This document shows positions 1-7,859 of a stretch of 37,433 nucleotides of DNA, one piece after another. A model generated the notes under the pieces. That model ran no database searches. It was not told the DNA's origin and saw only the letters and a program-made list of their open reading frames with translations. This DNA comes from Oscillospiraceae bacterium. Its GTDB lineage: Bacteria > Bacillota > Clostridia > UBA1381. The stretch's first letter is position 1; each line of letters opens with the position of its first letter. The stretch lies in contig JAFLUB010000027.1 in NCBI GenBank assembly GCA_022509025.1, forward strand, positions 1-37,433. The letters run 5' to 3'. Both the position numbers and the translations under genes were made by a program.

Positions 1-1
1 G

Positions 2-1081
2 TATGACATAGACAGTAATATTGTCAATATGCTTTCTGTTCCGAGAGATACAAGAATGTATGTCGGAAACAGATATCAGAAAATAAACGCGGCTCACGCG
101 TATATGACGGACGGTAAGATAGGCGGCGCCGAGGCGACTGTTGAGGCGGTTACCCGTATTACCGGTATACCTATTAATTATTATATTGATTTCTCGCTTG
201 ACGGCGTAGCGCACGTTATAAATGAGCTTGGCCCTGTGGAATTCACTGTTCCCGACATTTGCGGAGATGGACAGGGAATGGTTTATGATGACCCGGTTCA
301 GAGCCTTCATATTAATCTGCCTCCCGGCACGTACGGGCTTAACGGCTCTCAGTCCGTATGGCTGATGCGTTTCAGACACGGTAACTGGGACTATGATATG
401 AATGATGGTAAAGGTGGATTCAGAGGCTATATTGATGGTGACGGCGGAAGAATGGAATTGCAGCAACAATTCATCAAGGCAGTTGTAGACCAGAAAGTGA
501 ACGCCTCTTTAGTTCTTAAAATCCCGTCAATCTTCAAGGCGATAAGCGATGAAATAAAAACAAATCTTACGGCAAAGGATGTTGTTAAATATTCGAAATA
601 TGCCGCTAAGCTTACGAGCACTAATATTATTTCACATGAACTTCCGGGACAATTTGACACATATTTTATGGACGGCGCTAATCAGGATGTCTGGGAAGTG
701 GATCTTGACGCTACTCGTGAACTTGTCAGAGCTGTTTTCGGCTATATGGCGGACGATATTACTATAGAAAATCCGAATGGTCCAAGTAATGGCGCAGATG
801 CAGCCGCTTCAAATGGTGAAAATACCGGTAAAGGCGATAATACTGATAATCAAAGCTATTCAGACTATGATACCAATTCCGGTTATAGCAAGAATTCAGG
901 CAGTTACAGCGGAAGCAATAATAGTTATAGCTCATATAGGGATTATGATGACAATAATTCATATGACAATACTCAAGATGTTTCAGAAGCAAACGATGCA
1001 GGCTATGGTAGTTCCGGTTCGTCCGGCGGTGAATCAGGCGGCGGTTCTGATAGCGCCAATTATGATGAAGATGATGAATAA
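2..1081 (+). CDS. LytR-CpsA-Psr (LCP) family cell-wall ligase, 5' truncated by the window edge
   Basis: LCP proteins are membrane-anchored enzymes that transfer undecaprenyl-linked glycopolymers such as teichoic acid onto peptidoglycan outside the cell. The reading frame is open through the left edge, so the start, membrane anchor and first part of the domain lie outside. Visible LCP features are the SVPRDTRM arginine motif near 38-60, the stretch KINAAHAYMTDGKIGGAEAT, and a later LMRFRHGNWDYD segment containing the RxRH-type motif. After about nt 770 the protein becomes a low-complexity Ser/Gly/Asn/Asp/Tyr-rich tail of roughly 100 residues ending YDEDDE. This tail is probably disordered and lies on the cell-wall side. 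No clear terminator follows; the next gene has its own promoter. Family assignment is from motifs; the exact polymer substrate is unknown. Confidence 0.88.
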   Translation, partial: YDIDSNIVNMLSVPRDTRMYVGNRYQKINAAHAYMTDGKIGGAEATVEAVTRITGIPINYYIDFSLDGVAHVINELGPVEFTVPDICGDGQGMVYDDPVQSLHINLPPGTYGLNGSQSVWLMRFRHGNWDYDMNDGKGGFRGYIDGDGGRMELQQQFIKAVVDQKVNASLVLKIPSIFKAISDEIKTNLTAKDVVKYSKYAAKLTSTNIISHELPGQFDTYFMDGANQDVWEVDLDATRELVRAVFGYMADDITIENPNGPSNGADAAASNGENTGKGDNTDNQSYSDYDTNSGYSKNSGSYSGSNNSYSSYRDYDDNNSYDNTQDVSEANDAGYGSSGSSGGESGGGSDSANYDEDDE

Positions 1082-1111
1082 CGGGAAATTAAAAAAAATT
1101 AAAAAAAGGTC

Positions 1112-1140
1112 TTGAAATTCTTGGATATATGTGCTATAAT
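1112..1140 (+). promoter_or_regulatory. Sigma-A promoter of the rimP-nusA-infB operon
   Basis: TTGAAA at 1112-1117 and a perfect TATAAT at 1135-1140 are separated by exactly 17 bp. The expected transcription start is about 1146-1149, giving a leader of roughly 100 nt before rimP. The promoter follows A-rich sequence after the LCP stop codon. Confidence 0.85.
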
Positions 1141-1142
1141 AC

Positions 1143-1202
1143 ATATGAAAGATGAATATAATATATTCAGAAAGAGTGGGTTCATGTCCCACTCTTTCAT
1201 AT
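1143..1202 (+). promoter_or_regulatory. Structured leader of rimP with competing hairpins
   Basis: AAAGAGTGGG (1171-1180) pairs perfectly with CCCACTCTTT (1188-1197), and one more G-C pair can be added outside, around a 7-nt loop. No uridine run follows, so it is not a classical terminator. ATATGAAAGA (1143-1152) is a perfect complement of TCTTTCATAT (1193-1202), which overlaps the 3' arm of the first hairpin, so the two pairings exclude each other. Only part of the upstream arm would be transcribed if initiation is near 1147. A role in controlling the operon is inference. Confidence 0.55.
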
Positions 1203-1248
1203 TTATGTCACAGTGTGTATCGCAAAGGATTGGCGGAAGGAGATATGA

Positions 1249-1707
1249 ATGGCAAATAAAACTGAGATAAGAGCGCTTGAACTTGGTGAGAGCGTAGCTG
1301 AAGAGCAAGAGGTGTATATCGTTGACGTCACCTACAGAAAAGAAAACGGAGAATATTCTCTGTGTTATTATATCGATAAAAACGGAGGAGTCGGCATAGA
1401 CGAATGTGAGAAGTTTTCAAAAGCTGTTGAGGAGGTTTTAGACAGAGAGGATTTTATTGAAAATAACTATACTCTTGAAGTTTCATCACCGGGTGCCGAC
1501 AGGAAGCTTACCAAAGAGCGCGAGTTCCTGTATTACAGAGACAGGGAAGTAGATGTAAAACTATATAAAGCGGAAAACGGCGCTAAGGAATTTTGCGGCG
1601 TTCTGAAAGATTATAAAGACGGTACGGCATATATCGAAACAGACGGAGAAATTATGGAAATACCTGCCAAATCGGCGGTTTATATAAGATTATCATTCAA
1701 GTTTTAG
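1249..1707 (+). CDS. rimP: Ribosome maturation factor RimP
   Basis: RimP binds the immature 30S subunit and helps late 16S/S12 assembly in the cytoplasm. The 152-aa product has the usual family length. It has an N-terminal alpha/beta domain (about residues 10-85, with DVTYRKENGEYSLCYYIDK) and the signature LEVSSPGADRKLTKEREF around residue 80-97. A small SH3-like C-terminal domain completes it. The ATG is preceded by GGAAGGAG at a good distance. It is the first gene of the operon; the nusA start lies 17 nt after its stop. The order rimP-nusA-ylxR-ylxQ-infB-rbfA is the standard Firmicutes arrangement, which makes the call secure. Expression probably depends on the promoter at 1112-1140 and the structured leader. 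Confidence 0.95.
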   Translation: MANKTEIRALELGESVAEEQEVYIVDVTYRKENGEYSLCYYIDKNGGVGIDECEKFSKAVEEVLDREDFIENNYTLEVSSPGADRKLTKEREFLYYRDREVDVKLYKAENGAKEFCGVLKDYKDGTAYIETDGEIMEIPAKSAVYIRLSFKF

Positions 1708-1724
1708 AGAGGAAGATAAGAAAA

Positions 1725-2756
1725 ATGGAAAAAGGATTGTTTGAGGTTTTGACAGAAATTTGCGACGAAAAGGGTATAAGCCCTGATGTACTGATTGAAG
1801 CACTTGAAGCGGCGCTTGTGGCGGCGTATAAGAAGAATTTCAATTCGGCACAGAACGTGGAGGTTCAGGTTGATAAGGAAGGAGGCAGCGTTAAGGTATT
1901 CGCAAAGAAAACAGTTGTCGAGTTGGTCGATAATGACCATGAGGAAATTTCACTTGATGACGCGCGCAAAATAAACGGTAATTACGAAATTGGCGATATT
2001 GTCAACATCGAGGTTACGCCGAAGAATTTCGGAAGAATAAGCGCCATGACTGCAAAGCAGGTTGTAACTCAAAGAATAAGAGAGGCGGAGCGCGGAATAA
2101 TCTACAGCGAATTCACGGAAAAAACAAATGATATAATATCAGGAACAATTGAAAGAATAGAACGCGGAACGGTGTTCATTGACATAGGAAAGATAGAAGC
2201 GGTACTCCCTGAAAAGGAACAGCCCGCAGGTGAAATATATGAAGTAGGTCAGACTCTTCGCTGCTATGTCAACGAGGTGAGAAGCGGAACAAGGGGAACG
2301 CAGATAATTGTTTCAAGAACGCATCCCGGTCTTGTAAAGAGATTGTTTGAAACAGAGGTTCCGGAAATAGGCGAGGGCATAGTTGAGATAAAGAATATAG
2401 CGCGTGAAGGCGGCTCAAGAACTAAAATAGCTGTTTATTCCAACGACCCGGATATTGACGCTCAGGGCGCGTGTATAGGCCCGAAAGGTCTCAGAGTTCA
2501 GAACATAGGCGATGAACTGAGAGACGAGAAGATTGATATAGTAAAATGGAGTGAAGATCCGGCGGAATTTATAGCGGCGAGTCTTTCCCCCGCTCAGGTT
2601 ATTTCAACCGATATAAACGAGGAGGAAAAGAGCGCGCACGTTGTAGTTCCGGAGCATCAGCTGTCTCTTGCAATAGGTAAGTCGGGACAGAATGTACGTC
2701 TTGCAGCAAGACTGACAGGCTGGAAAATAGATATTAAACCGGACACGTCAAAATAA
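1725..2756 (+). CDS. nusA: Transcription termination/antitermination factor NusA
   Basis: NusA binds RNA polymerase and nascent RNA and modulates pausing, termination and antitermination. The 343-aa protein has the short Gram-positive layout. An N-terminal RNAP-binding domain (about 1-125, with ALVAAYKKNF) is followed by an S1 domain (about 135-200, starting SGTIERIERGTVFIDIG). Two KH domains come next: KH1 has CIGPKGLRVQNI near residue 250, and KH2 has LAIGKSGQNVRLAARLTGW near 315-333. The acidic C-terminal repeats of proteobacterial NusA are absent, as is normal for Firmicutes. It lies between rimP and ylxR in the same operon, with AGAGGAAG upstream of the ATG. Nothing unusual is seen. Confidence 0.97.
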   Translation: MEKGLFEVLTEICDEKGISPDVLIEALEAALVAAYKKNFNSAQNVEVQVDKEGGSVKVFAKKTVVELVDNDHEEISLDDARKINGNYEIGDIVNIEVTPKNFGRISAMTAKQVVTQRIREAERGIIYSEFTEKTNDIISGTIERIERGTVFIDIGKIEAVLPEKEQPAGEIYEVGQTLRCYVNEVRSGTRGTQIIVSRTHPGLVKRLFETEVPEIGEGIVEIKNIAREGGSRTKIAVYSNDPDIDAQGACIGPKGLRVQNIGDELRDEKIDIVKWSEDPAEFIAASLSPAQVISTDINEEEKSAHVVVPEHQLSLAIGKSGQNVRLAARLTGWKIDIKPDTSK

Positions 2757-2775
2757 TTTACCGGAGGATTTGAAC

Positions 2776-3039
2776 ATGAAGCACATACCGCAAAGGATGT
2801 GTATTGTATGCAGAAAAATGTATCCGCAAAACACTCTTATAAGAGTAGTGCGTGAAAGCAACACCGGCGAGGTAAAAACAGATATGAGAAAAAAACTTTT
2901 CGGACGCGGCGCATATATTTGTAAAAATATTGACTGTATACTCAAAGCACGGAAAAAGAAAGGAATAGAGCGTCATTTAAAATGTCCTGTTCCTGAAGAA
3001 CTGTATAACACAATGGAGGATTTAGCGTGTCCGCGTTAA
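2776..3039 (+). CDS. ylxR: YlxR family RNA-binding protein (RnpM)
   Basis: This small cytoplasmic protein of the YlxR/DUF448 family has been linked in other Firmicutes to RNase P modulation and nucleoid-associated regulation. The 87-aa product shows the family signature RMCIVCRKMYPQNTLIRVVR near the N-terminus and the later GRGAYICKN motif. CxxC appears at the start (CIVC) and a second Cys pair region in ICKNIDC. A TTG at 2770 would give two extra residues, but the Shine-Dalgarno CCGGAGGA ends at 2768. That is far too close to 2770 and ideal for the ATG at 2776, so 2776 is chosen. It is co-transcribed with nusA and ylxQ. Confidence 0.93.
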   Translation: MKHIPQRMCIVCRKMYPQNTLIRVVRESNTGEVKTDMRKKLFGRGAYICKNIDCILKARKKKGIERHLKCPVPEELYNTMEDLACPR

Positions 3040-3086
3040 ATAAGTCGTAGCTTATACTTATAGAAAACGGCGGAAGGAGAATAATA

Positions 3087-3386
3087 TTGAACGGAAATTT
3101 TCTTGGAATGTTAGGATTGGCAAAACGAGCCGGCAAGGTTGTCACCGGTGAGGAGAAATGCCTGAAAGCGATAAGGTCGGGAAATTCACGTATCGTAATA
3201 ATAGCAAGTGACGCTTCGCCAAACACCAGGAAGTCGATAACCGATTCGTGTAAACACTACAGTGTTAAATATATTGAAGCCTCCCTGAAGGCGGAACTGG
3301 GGAAATATACCGGCGCAGAGAGCCGCGCGGTAGTTTCTGTGAATGACGATAATTTTGCGAAAGCAATTTTAGATAAATTAGGCTGA
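3087..3386 (+). CDS. ylxQ: L7Ae-family ribosomal protein YlxQ
   Basis: This member of the L7Ae/L30e/S12e/Gadd45 fold probably binds kink-turn-like RNA; its precise role in Firmicutes is not settled. The 99-aa product contains [21 protein letters not shown] at the N-terminus, typical of YlxQ, and [15 protein letters not shown]. The start is a TTG at 3087, placed about 8 nt after CGGAAGGAG, with no better ATG near; the next in-frame ATG would remove the conserved start of the domain. It sits between ylxR and infB exactly as in Bacillus and clostridia. A 35-nt gap containing GGAGAAAGGGTG precedes infB. Confidence 0.92.
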   Translation: MNGNFLGMLGLAKRAGKVVTGEEKCLKAIRSGNSRIVIIASDASPNTRKSITDSCKHYSVKYIEASLKAELGKYTGAESRAVVSVNDDNFAKAILDKLG

Positions 3387-3421
3387 TCCCTGAGGGAGAT
3401 TGGAGAAAGGGTGATACGAAT

Positions 3422-5920
3422 ATGGCAGAAACATTAAAACTCGGAGAAATTTCAAAAAATCTGAAAATTACAAACAAGGATATTATAGTAAGACTATCAG
3501 GATACGGCATCGAACTGAAAAGCGCAGCAAGCGTTATAAATGAGGATATAGCAGGTCTTATTCTGGACATATATACTCAGGCAAACGAGGTGGCGGAAGA
3601 AGAATTGCGCGCAATTTATGATGACGCTATGAAGCTGCGCGCAAAGCAGGAAGAGAAAAAGGCTGAAGAGGTAAAACCGGTAGAAGTAGAAGAAAAGCAG
3701 CCAGAGGCAGAAAAGCAGCCAGAGGCAGAAAAACAGCCGGAGCCGGAACCGAAGCAGGAAGAGAATACTGACGCTGAGGAAAAGAAAGAAAATACTGAGA
3801 ATAAAAAGGAAAAAGCAGAAGATAAAAAGAACGAAGCGAGACCCAGACGCGAAAAGCATAAGAAGGTTGCTAAAAAGCAGTCAGGACAAAAAATTGATTT
3901 GAGCAACGTTGACAGAACAAATACCGAAGAGGAATATGTTGTAAAAACTGCGGAGAGAAAGCGTCATGTTGATACTCGTCAGTCAATTGTGGAGCTTGAG
4001 ACTATAGAGTCACGCGAAAGAATTGAGGATCTTGTTCCTGATCATATCAGAATGGATAAAAAGGGCGGAAAAGTAAAAAATAAAAGGGCTTCTAATAAGC
4101 AGCAGAACTTCAACCGACGTGAAAAGGAAAAAGAAAAGCCAAAACGTGAAATAAAGGCTAAGGTAATAACCGAAATCGAAATCGGTGAAACGATAACTGT
4201 CGGTGAATTTGCTTCAAAGATGGGAAAGACAGCCGCTGAGGTTGTGAAGAAGCTTATGATGCTTGGTGTTATGGCTACGCAGAATCAGGCGATAGATTTT
4301 GAAACAGCGCAGCTTATAGGTGTGGACTTCGGTATAGACGTCAAGCAGGAGGTCATTCTCACCAAAGAAGATATGCTTATGATTGAAACAGAGCATGAGG
4401 ATAAGGCAGAGGATCTCATAGAGCGTCCTCCTGTAGTAGTTGTAATGGGTCACGTTGACCATGGTAAAACATCGCTTCTGGATGCAATTCGTCACACCAG
4501 CGTAACAGATACAGAGGCGGGCGGAATTACCCAGCATATAGGCGCGTACAGCGTAAAGCTTAACGACAGGGTAATAACTTTTCTTGATACACCCGGTCAT
4601 GAAGCGTTTACGACAATGAGAGCAAGAGGCGCGCAGGTTACAGACGTTGCTATCCTTGTTGTTGCCGCAGATGACGGTATCATGCCGCAGACAATAGAGG
4701 CTATTAACCATGCCAAGGCGGCAGGTGTGTCTATTGTTGTCGCGATAAATAAGATAGATAAAGACGGCGCGAACCCGGACAGAGTAAAGCAGGCGTTGGT
4801 AGAATATGAGCTTGTTCCGGAGGAATGGGGCGGCGACACTGTATGCGTTGAGATTTCTGCGAAAAAGCGTATAAATATTGACGGACTCCTTGAAATGGTA
4901 TTGCTTGTTGCGGATATGCAGGAGTTAAAGGCTAATCCTGACCGCGATGCTCAGGGTACTGTTATCGAGGCTGAAATCGATAAGGGACGCGGACCTGTTG
5001 CTACTGTGTTGGTTCAGAACGGTACGCTTAATGTCGGTGACTTTGTTATTGCCGGAACGGCAGTCGGCAGAGTGCGCGCTATGGTAAACGATAAGGGCAG
5101 ACGTGTAAAAACAGCCGCTCCGTCAACTCCGGTCGAGATTCTGGGACTTTCCGAAGCTCCGTCCGGCGGCGACACGTTTATGGTTGTAGCCAACGAGAAG
5201 CTTGCGCGTGACGTTGCTGAGCAGAGAAAACAGCAGCTTCAGGAGAACAAGTTCAATCAGGTTGTCAAGGTATCTCTTGATAATCTGTTCAGTCAGATTG
5301 ATGAAGGTAATATGAAAGAACTGAATGTTATCATAAAGGCTGACGTTCAGGGAAGTGTTGAGGCGGTCAAGCAGTCACTTGAAAAGCTGTCAAATGACGA
5401 GGTAAGAGTAAAGGCAATCCACGGCGGTGTGGGTGCTATCAACGAGTCTGACGTAATGCTTGCTAACGCATCAAACGCTATTATAGTAGGCTTTAACGTT
5501 CGACCTGACGCCGGCGCTGTCGCGTCAGCGGAGCAGCAGGAGGTTGACATCAGACTTTACAGAGTCATCTATCAGGCTATTGAGGAAATAGAAGCGGCAA
5601 TGAAGGGCATGCTTGACCCTGAATACAAAGAGGTTGTCCTGGGTTACGCGGAAGTACGCCAGACCTTCAAGGTATCAGGTGTCGGAACCATCGCAGGCTG
5701 CTATGTGACCCAGGGTAAGATTCAGCGTAATGCGGAAATCCGTATCGTAAGAGACGGTATTATTATCCATGAGGGCAAAATTGACTCACTCAAACGATTT
5801 AAGGACGATGCGAAAGAAGTCGCTGAAAACTTTGAGTGCGGTCTCGGTGTTGAAAACTTTAATGATATTAAAGAGGGCGACACAATAGAATGTTTCATCA
5901 TGGAAGAGATAGAGAGATAA
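3422..5920 (+). CDS. infB: Translation initiation factor IF-2
   Basis: IF-2 is the GTPase that places fMet-tRNA on the 30S subunit and promotes subunit joining. The 832-aa protein has an IF2N domain at the N-terminus (about 1-55). A long Glu/Lys/Pro-rich linker (about 75-160) follows, then a second IF2N domain near 255-310. The GTPase domain has G1 GHVDHGKT at 343-350, [22 protein letters not shown] and SAK. Beta-barrel domains, the IF2 domain 3 ([21 protein letters not shown]) and the C-terminal tRNA-binding domain complete it. All catalytic motifs are intact. The linker contains a short DNA tandem repeat (3692-3745). The rbfA start lies 11 nt downstream. Confidence 0.98.
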   Translation: MAETLKLGEISKNLKITNKDIIVRLSGYGIELKSAASVINEDIAGLILDIYTQANEVAEEELRAIYDDAMKLRAKQEEKKAEEVKPVEVEEKQPEAEKQPEAEKQPEPEPKQEENTDAEEKKENTENKKEKAEDKKNEARPRREKHKKVAKKQSGQKIDLSNVDRTNTEEEYVVKTAERKRHVDTRQSIVELETIESRERIEDLVPDHIRMDKKGGKVKNKRASNKQQNFNRREKEKEKPKREIKAKVITEIEIGETITVGEFASKMGKTAAEVVKKLMMLGVMATQNQAIDFETAQLIGVDFGIDVKQEVILTKEDMLMIETEHEDKAEDLIERPPVVVVMGHVDHGKTSLLDAIRHTSVTDTEAGGITQHIGAYSVKLNDRVITFLDTPGHEAFTTMRARGAQVTDVAILVVAADDGIMPQTIEAINHAKAAGVSIVVAINKIDKDGANPDRVKQALVEYELVPEEWGGDTVCVEISAKKRINIDGLLEMVLLVADMQELKANPDRDAQGTVIEAEIDKGRGPVATVLVQNGTLNVGDFVIAGTAVGRVRAMVNDKGRRVKTAAPSTPVEILGLSEAPSGGDTFMVVANEKLARDVAEQRKQQLQENKFNQVVKVSLDNLFSQIDEGNMKELNVIIKADVQGSVEAVKQSLEKLSNDEVRVKAIHGGVGAINESDVMLANASNAIIVGFNVRPDAGAVASAEQQEVDIRLYRVIYQAIEEIEAAMKGMLDPEYKEVVLGYAEVRQTFKVSGVGTIAGCYVTQGKIQRNAEIRIVRDGIIIHEGKIDSLKRFKDDAKEVAENFECGLGVENFNDIKEGDTIECFIMEEIER
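3692..3745 (+). repeat. 18-bp in-frame tandem repeat (x3) in the infB linker
   Basis: Two identical 18-bp copies (3692-3709 and 3710-3727) and a third diverged copy (3728-3745) encode EKQPEA-type hexapeptides. The repeat lies in the disordered linker of IF-2, so copy number could vary without breaking the gene. Confidence 0.8.
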
Positions 5921-5931
5921 AGAGGAATTAA

Positions 5932-6270
5932 ATGGCAAGAATTGATAAAATAAATGAAGAAGTAAAGCGTGAGCTTGCGAACATTATACGTGAACTAAAG
6001 GATTCGCGCATACCGCTTATGACGAGTGTTGTCACGGTTAACGTGACAAATGATCTGAGATACGCTAAAGCGTATATCTCAGTCATGGGCGATGAGGAAA
6101 CAAAGAAGAAGGCGATGCAGGGACTAAAAAGCGCGGCGGGATTTGTTCGGCGTGAAATAGGAAAAAGAGTGGATTTAAGATACACACCCGAGTTCATATT
6201 TGAGCTTGACAGTTCAATAGAGCACGGAGCGCATATCGAAAAGCTGCTTAATAACCTTAATAAACAGTAA
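5932..6270 (+). CDS. rbfA: 30S ribosome-binding factor A
   Basis: RbfA binds the free 30S subunit near the 5' helix of 16S rRNA and supports maturation, notably in the cold. The 112-aa product has the single KH-type domain of the family. Recognisable stretches are RIDKINEEVKRELANIIRE, the central TSVVTVNVTNDLRYAKAYIS, and the C-terminal RYTPEFIFELDSSIEHG motif. Size is normal. The gene follows infB with an 11-nt gap and AGAGGAATTAA as ribosome binding site. It is the last of the tightly packed part of the operon; a 175-nt structured gap separates it from nrnA. Confidence 0.96.
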   Translation: MARIDKINEEVKRELANIIRELKDSRIPLMTSVVTVNVTNDLRYAKAYISVMGDEETKKKAMQGLKSAAGFVRREIGKRVDLRYTPEFIFELDSSIEHGAHIEKLLNNLNKQ

Positions 6271-6286
6271 AGAAAATGGAACAGGT

Positions 6287-6312
6287 GATTAACGTGGAAA
6301 ATCACGTTAATC
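6287..6312. repeat. Perfect inverted repeat after rbfA resembling palindromic-element ends
   Basis: GATTAACGTG (6287-6296) and CACGTTAATC (6303-6312) form a perfect 10-bp stem with a 6-nt loop. The sequence TTAACGTGGAAAA..CACGTTAA matches the terminal inverted repeat of the dispersed element at 27172-27277, as if both ends had been joined with the centre lost. No uridine run follows. Confidence 0.6.
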
Positions 6313-6322
6313 GGATTTAATT

Positions 6323-6398
6323 GCCCGTGCGATTTTTTCTCGCATACTTCGAAAAAACGCACATGGGCATAATATCCATTTAACTCCTTATCTGCCCA
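6323..6398 (+). promoter_or_regulatory. Long bulged hairpin in the rbfA-nrnA gap with an alternative partner
   Basis: GCCC-GTGCG-(A)-TTTTTTC (6323-6339) pairs with GAAAAAA-CGCAC-(AT)-GGGC (6351-6368). This is a 16-bp stem with two small bulges and an 11-nt loop. TGGGCA (6364-6369) can instead pair with TGCCCA (6393-6398), so two folds compete just upstream of nrnA. No riboswitch class was recognised. A regulatory role is inference from the pairing alone. Confidence 0.45.
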
Positions 6399-6445
6399 CG
6401 ATGAGGACGTTAAATTTTGCATTACTATTTGGGGGCAGAAAGGCT

Positions 6446-7414
6446 ATGGATATTACTATGCAAGCGGTTATTGATAAAATAATGAAAGCGAAGTCTGTCG
6501 CGGTATTCCCTCATGTTAACGAGGACCCCGACGCTATCGCTTCATGCTTCGCATTTGCGGATATGCTCAGGAAGACAGGCAAAAAAGCTACTGTTTATGT
6601 GAGTGGTAAGGTCGAGTCAAGGCTCAGATTTATAGGCACTGATTATGTGATGTATCATGATGGAATAGAGCACGATCATGATCTTTGCGTATGCCTTGAT
6701 TGCGGCGATCTGGATCGCATTACAGACAGGAAGAAGATGTTTGATGAAATTGCAAATTCCGTGAATATTGACCATCACTGCACTAATACCCGTTTTGCAG
6801 ATGCGAATTATGCTGACGGCAGCGCATCTGCAACAGGTGAAATTCTCTTTGATCTGTTTGAAAAAATGGACGTGGAAATTGATGATAATATTGCGAGAAA
6901 TTTGTACACAGCCATATGCTCTGACACAGGTTGCTTCAAGTTCACTAATGTAACGCCAAAGACGATGCGTATAGCGGCTAATCTCCTTGAATATAACTTT
7001 GACCATGCGGATGTGGCGAGACTGCTTTTTGACTGTGAGTCTCTTAATGCCGTAAAACTGAAAGCGGAGATTATGGGAGGAATAAAGCTGTATGAAAACG
7101 GAAGGATTGCTGTCGTATCTACCGATGAAAAAATCGGAGAAAAGTACGGTATAGATAAAGAGGATATCCCGAACCTCGTAGATATTCCACGACGTATAGA
7201 AGGGTGTGAAATTGCAATCTGTGTAAAGCGGGTTGATGAAGGTTTCAGATTGAATCTGCGTTCCAATGGTGACGCGGACGTGGCAAAGATAGCCGTCGGC
7301 TTCGGCGGCGGCGGGCATGTAAGAGCTGCCGGAGCCACATTACATATATCAGACGCAGAGGAAGCGGAAAGAATAATTGTTGAAGCATGCAAACAGGCTT
7401 TACGCGAAGGATAA
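6446..7414 (+). CDS. nrnA: DHH/DHHA1 phosphoesterase, NrnA-like oligoribonuclease / pAp phosphatase
   Basis: NrnA-type enzymes degrade short oligonucleotides and hydrolyse 3'-phosphoadenosine 5'-phosphate, using manganese in the DHH domain. The 322-aa product shows HVNEDPDAIAS (motif I), CLDCGDLDR (motif II), NIDHHCTNTRFADANY (DHH motif III) and SDTGCFKFTN (motif IV). The C-terminal DHHA1 domain ends with GFGGGGHVRAAGA. The frame is open back to an ATG at 6401, but no Shine-Dalgarno precedes that codon. The ATG at 6446 follows GGGGGCAGAAAGG and starts right before the conserved domain, so it is preferred. The gene occupies the usual place between rbfA and truB. Its stop codon lies inside the first unit of a 68-bp tandem repeat array. 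Confidence 0.92.
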   Translation: MDITMQAVIDKIMKAKSVAVFPHVNEDPDAIASCFAFADMLRKTGKKATVYVSGKVESRLRFIGTDYVMYHDGIEHDHDLCVCLDCGDLDRITDRKKMFDEIANSVNIDHHCTNTRFADANYADGSASATGEILFDLFEKMDVEIDDNIARNLYTAICSDTGCFKFTNVTPKTMRIAANLLEYNFDHADVARLLFDCESLNAVKLKAEIMGGIKLYENGRIAVVSTDEKIGEKYGIDKEDIPNLVDIPRRIEGCEIAICVKRVDEGFRLNLRSNGDADVAKIAVGFGGGGHVRAAGATLHISDAEEAERIIVEACKQALREG

Positions 7415-7750
7415 GAACCCGACCCGCTAACGCAATTAGAAATTGCTTGCGGGTACCCCGGAACCTTGTTGCTTCGCAATAAGAACCCGACTCTCTAAAG
7501 CAATTAGAAATTGCTTGCGGGTACCCCGGAACCTTGTTGTTTCGCAATAAGAACCAGACCCGCTAACGCAATTAGAAATTGCTTGCGGGTACCCCGGAAC
7601 CTTGTTGCTTCGCAATAAGAACCCGACTCTCTAAAGCAATTAGAAATTGCTTGCGGGTACCCCGGAACCTTGTTGCTTCGCAATAAGAACCAGACTCGCT
7701 GAAGCAATTAGAAATTGCTTGCGGGTACCCCGGAATCTTGTTGTTTCACA
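7411..7750. repeat. Five contiguous 68-bp tandem repeats between nrnA and truB
   Basis: Units begin with ATAAG at 7411, 7479, 7547, 7615 and 7683, an exact 68-bp period with no spacers. Each unit contains GCAATTagaAATTGC, the 8-bp palindrome GGGTACCC and TTGCttcGCAA or a variant. Two versions alternate: units 1 and 3 have CCCGCTAACGC, units 2 and 4 have CTCTCTAAAGC, and unit 5 is a mixture, so a 136-bp higher-order unit seems to have been duplicated. In the CCCGC type the stem extends with CCCGC/GCGGG; in the other type AAGCAATT pairs with AATTGCTT. The period is not a multiple of three and no real gene lies in the array. The nrnA stop codon is inside unit 1. Confidence 0.95.
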
Positions 7751-7847
7751 ATAAGCGGCGCATGTTACCCTTTATCGGAACCCCACGTATCTGTATACGT
7801 CGGCGTTCCCCCAAAAGGGCAATCTGCTTGTTTCCTTTTCGTGTTAT
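7751..7847. repeat. Dispersed palindromic element, copy A (left end replaced)
   Basis: This is one of three related sequences (others at 11674-11779 and 27172-27277). Shared blocks are TTACCCTTT, GGAAC or GAAC, ATACGTCGGCGTTCC and GCAATCTGCTTG. It folds as CCCTTT/AAAGGG, GGAAC/GTTCC and ACGTAT/ATACGT around a CTGT loop. The right end is CGTGTTAT; the expected left terminal repeat is missing because the 68-bp array runs directly into the element at ATAAG. It lies immediately upstream of the truB ribosome binding site. Confidence 0.85.
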
Positions 7848-7859
7848 TCGGAGAAGAAA

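Noticed and set aside
6617-7318. Long antisense ORF opposite nrnA (and similar antisense ORFs opposite infB, mfd and the GH2 gene)
   Set aside because: No family similarity or ribosome binding site; they are shadows of well-supported genes with biased codon use.
7504-7707. Minus-strand ORFs across the 68-bp array
   Set aside because: The 68-bp period is not a multiple of three, the frames shift between units, and there is no ribosome binding site.
7411-7750. CRISPR array
   Set aside because: Units are contiguous with no unique spacers and no cas genes are present; it is a plain tandem repeat.
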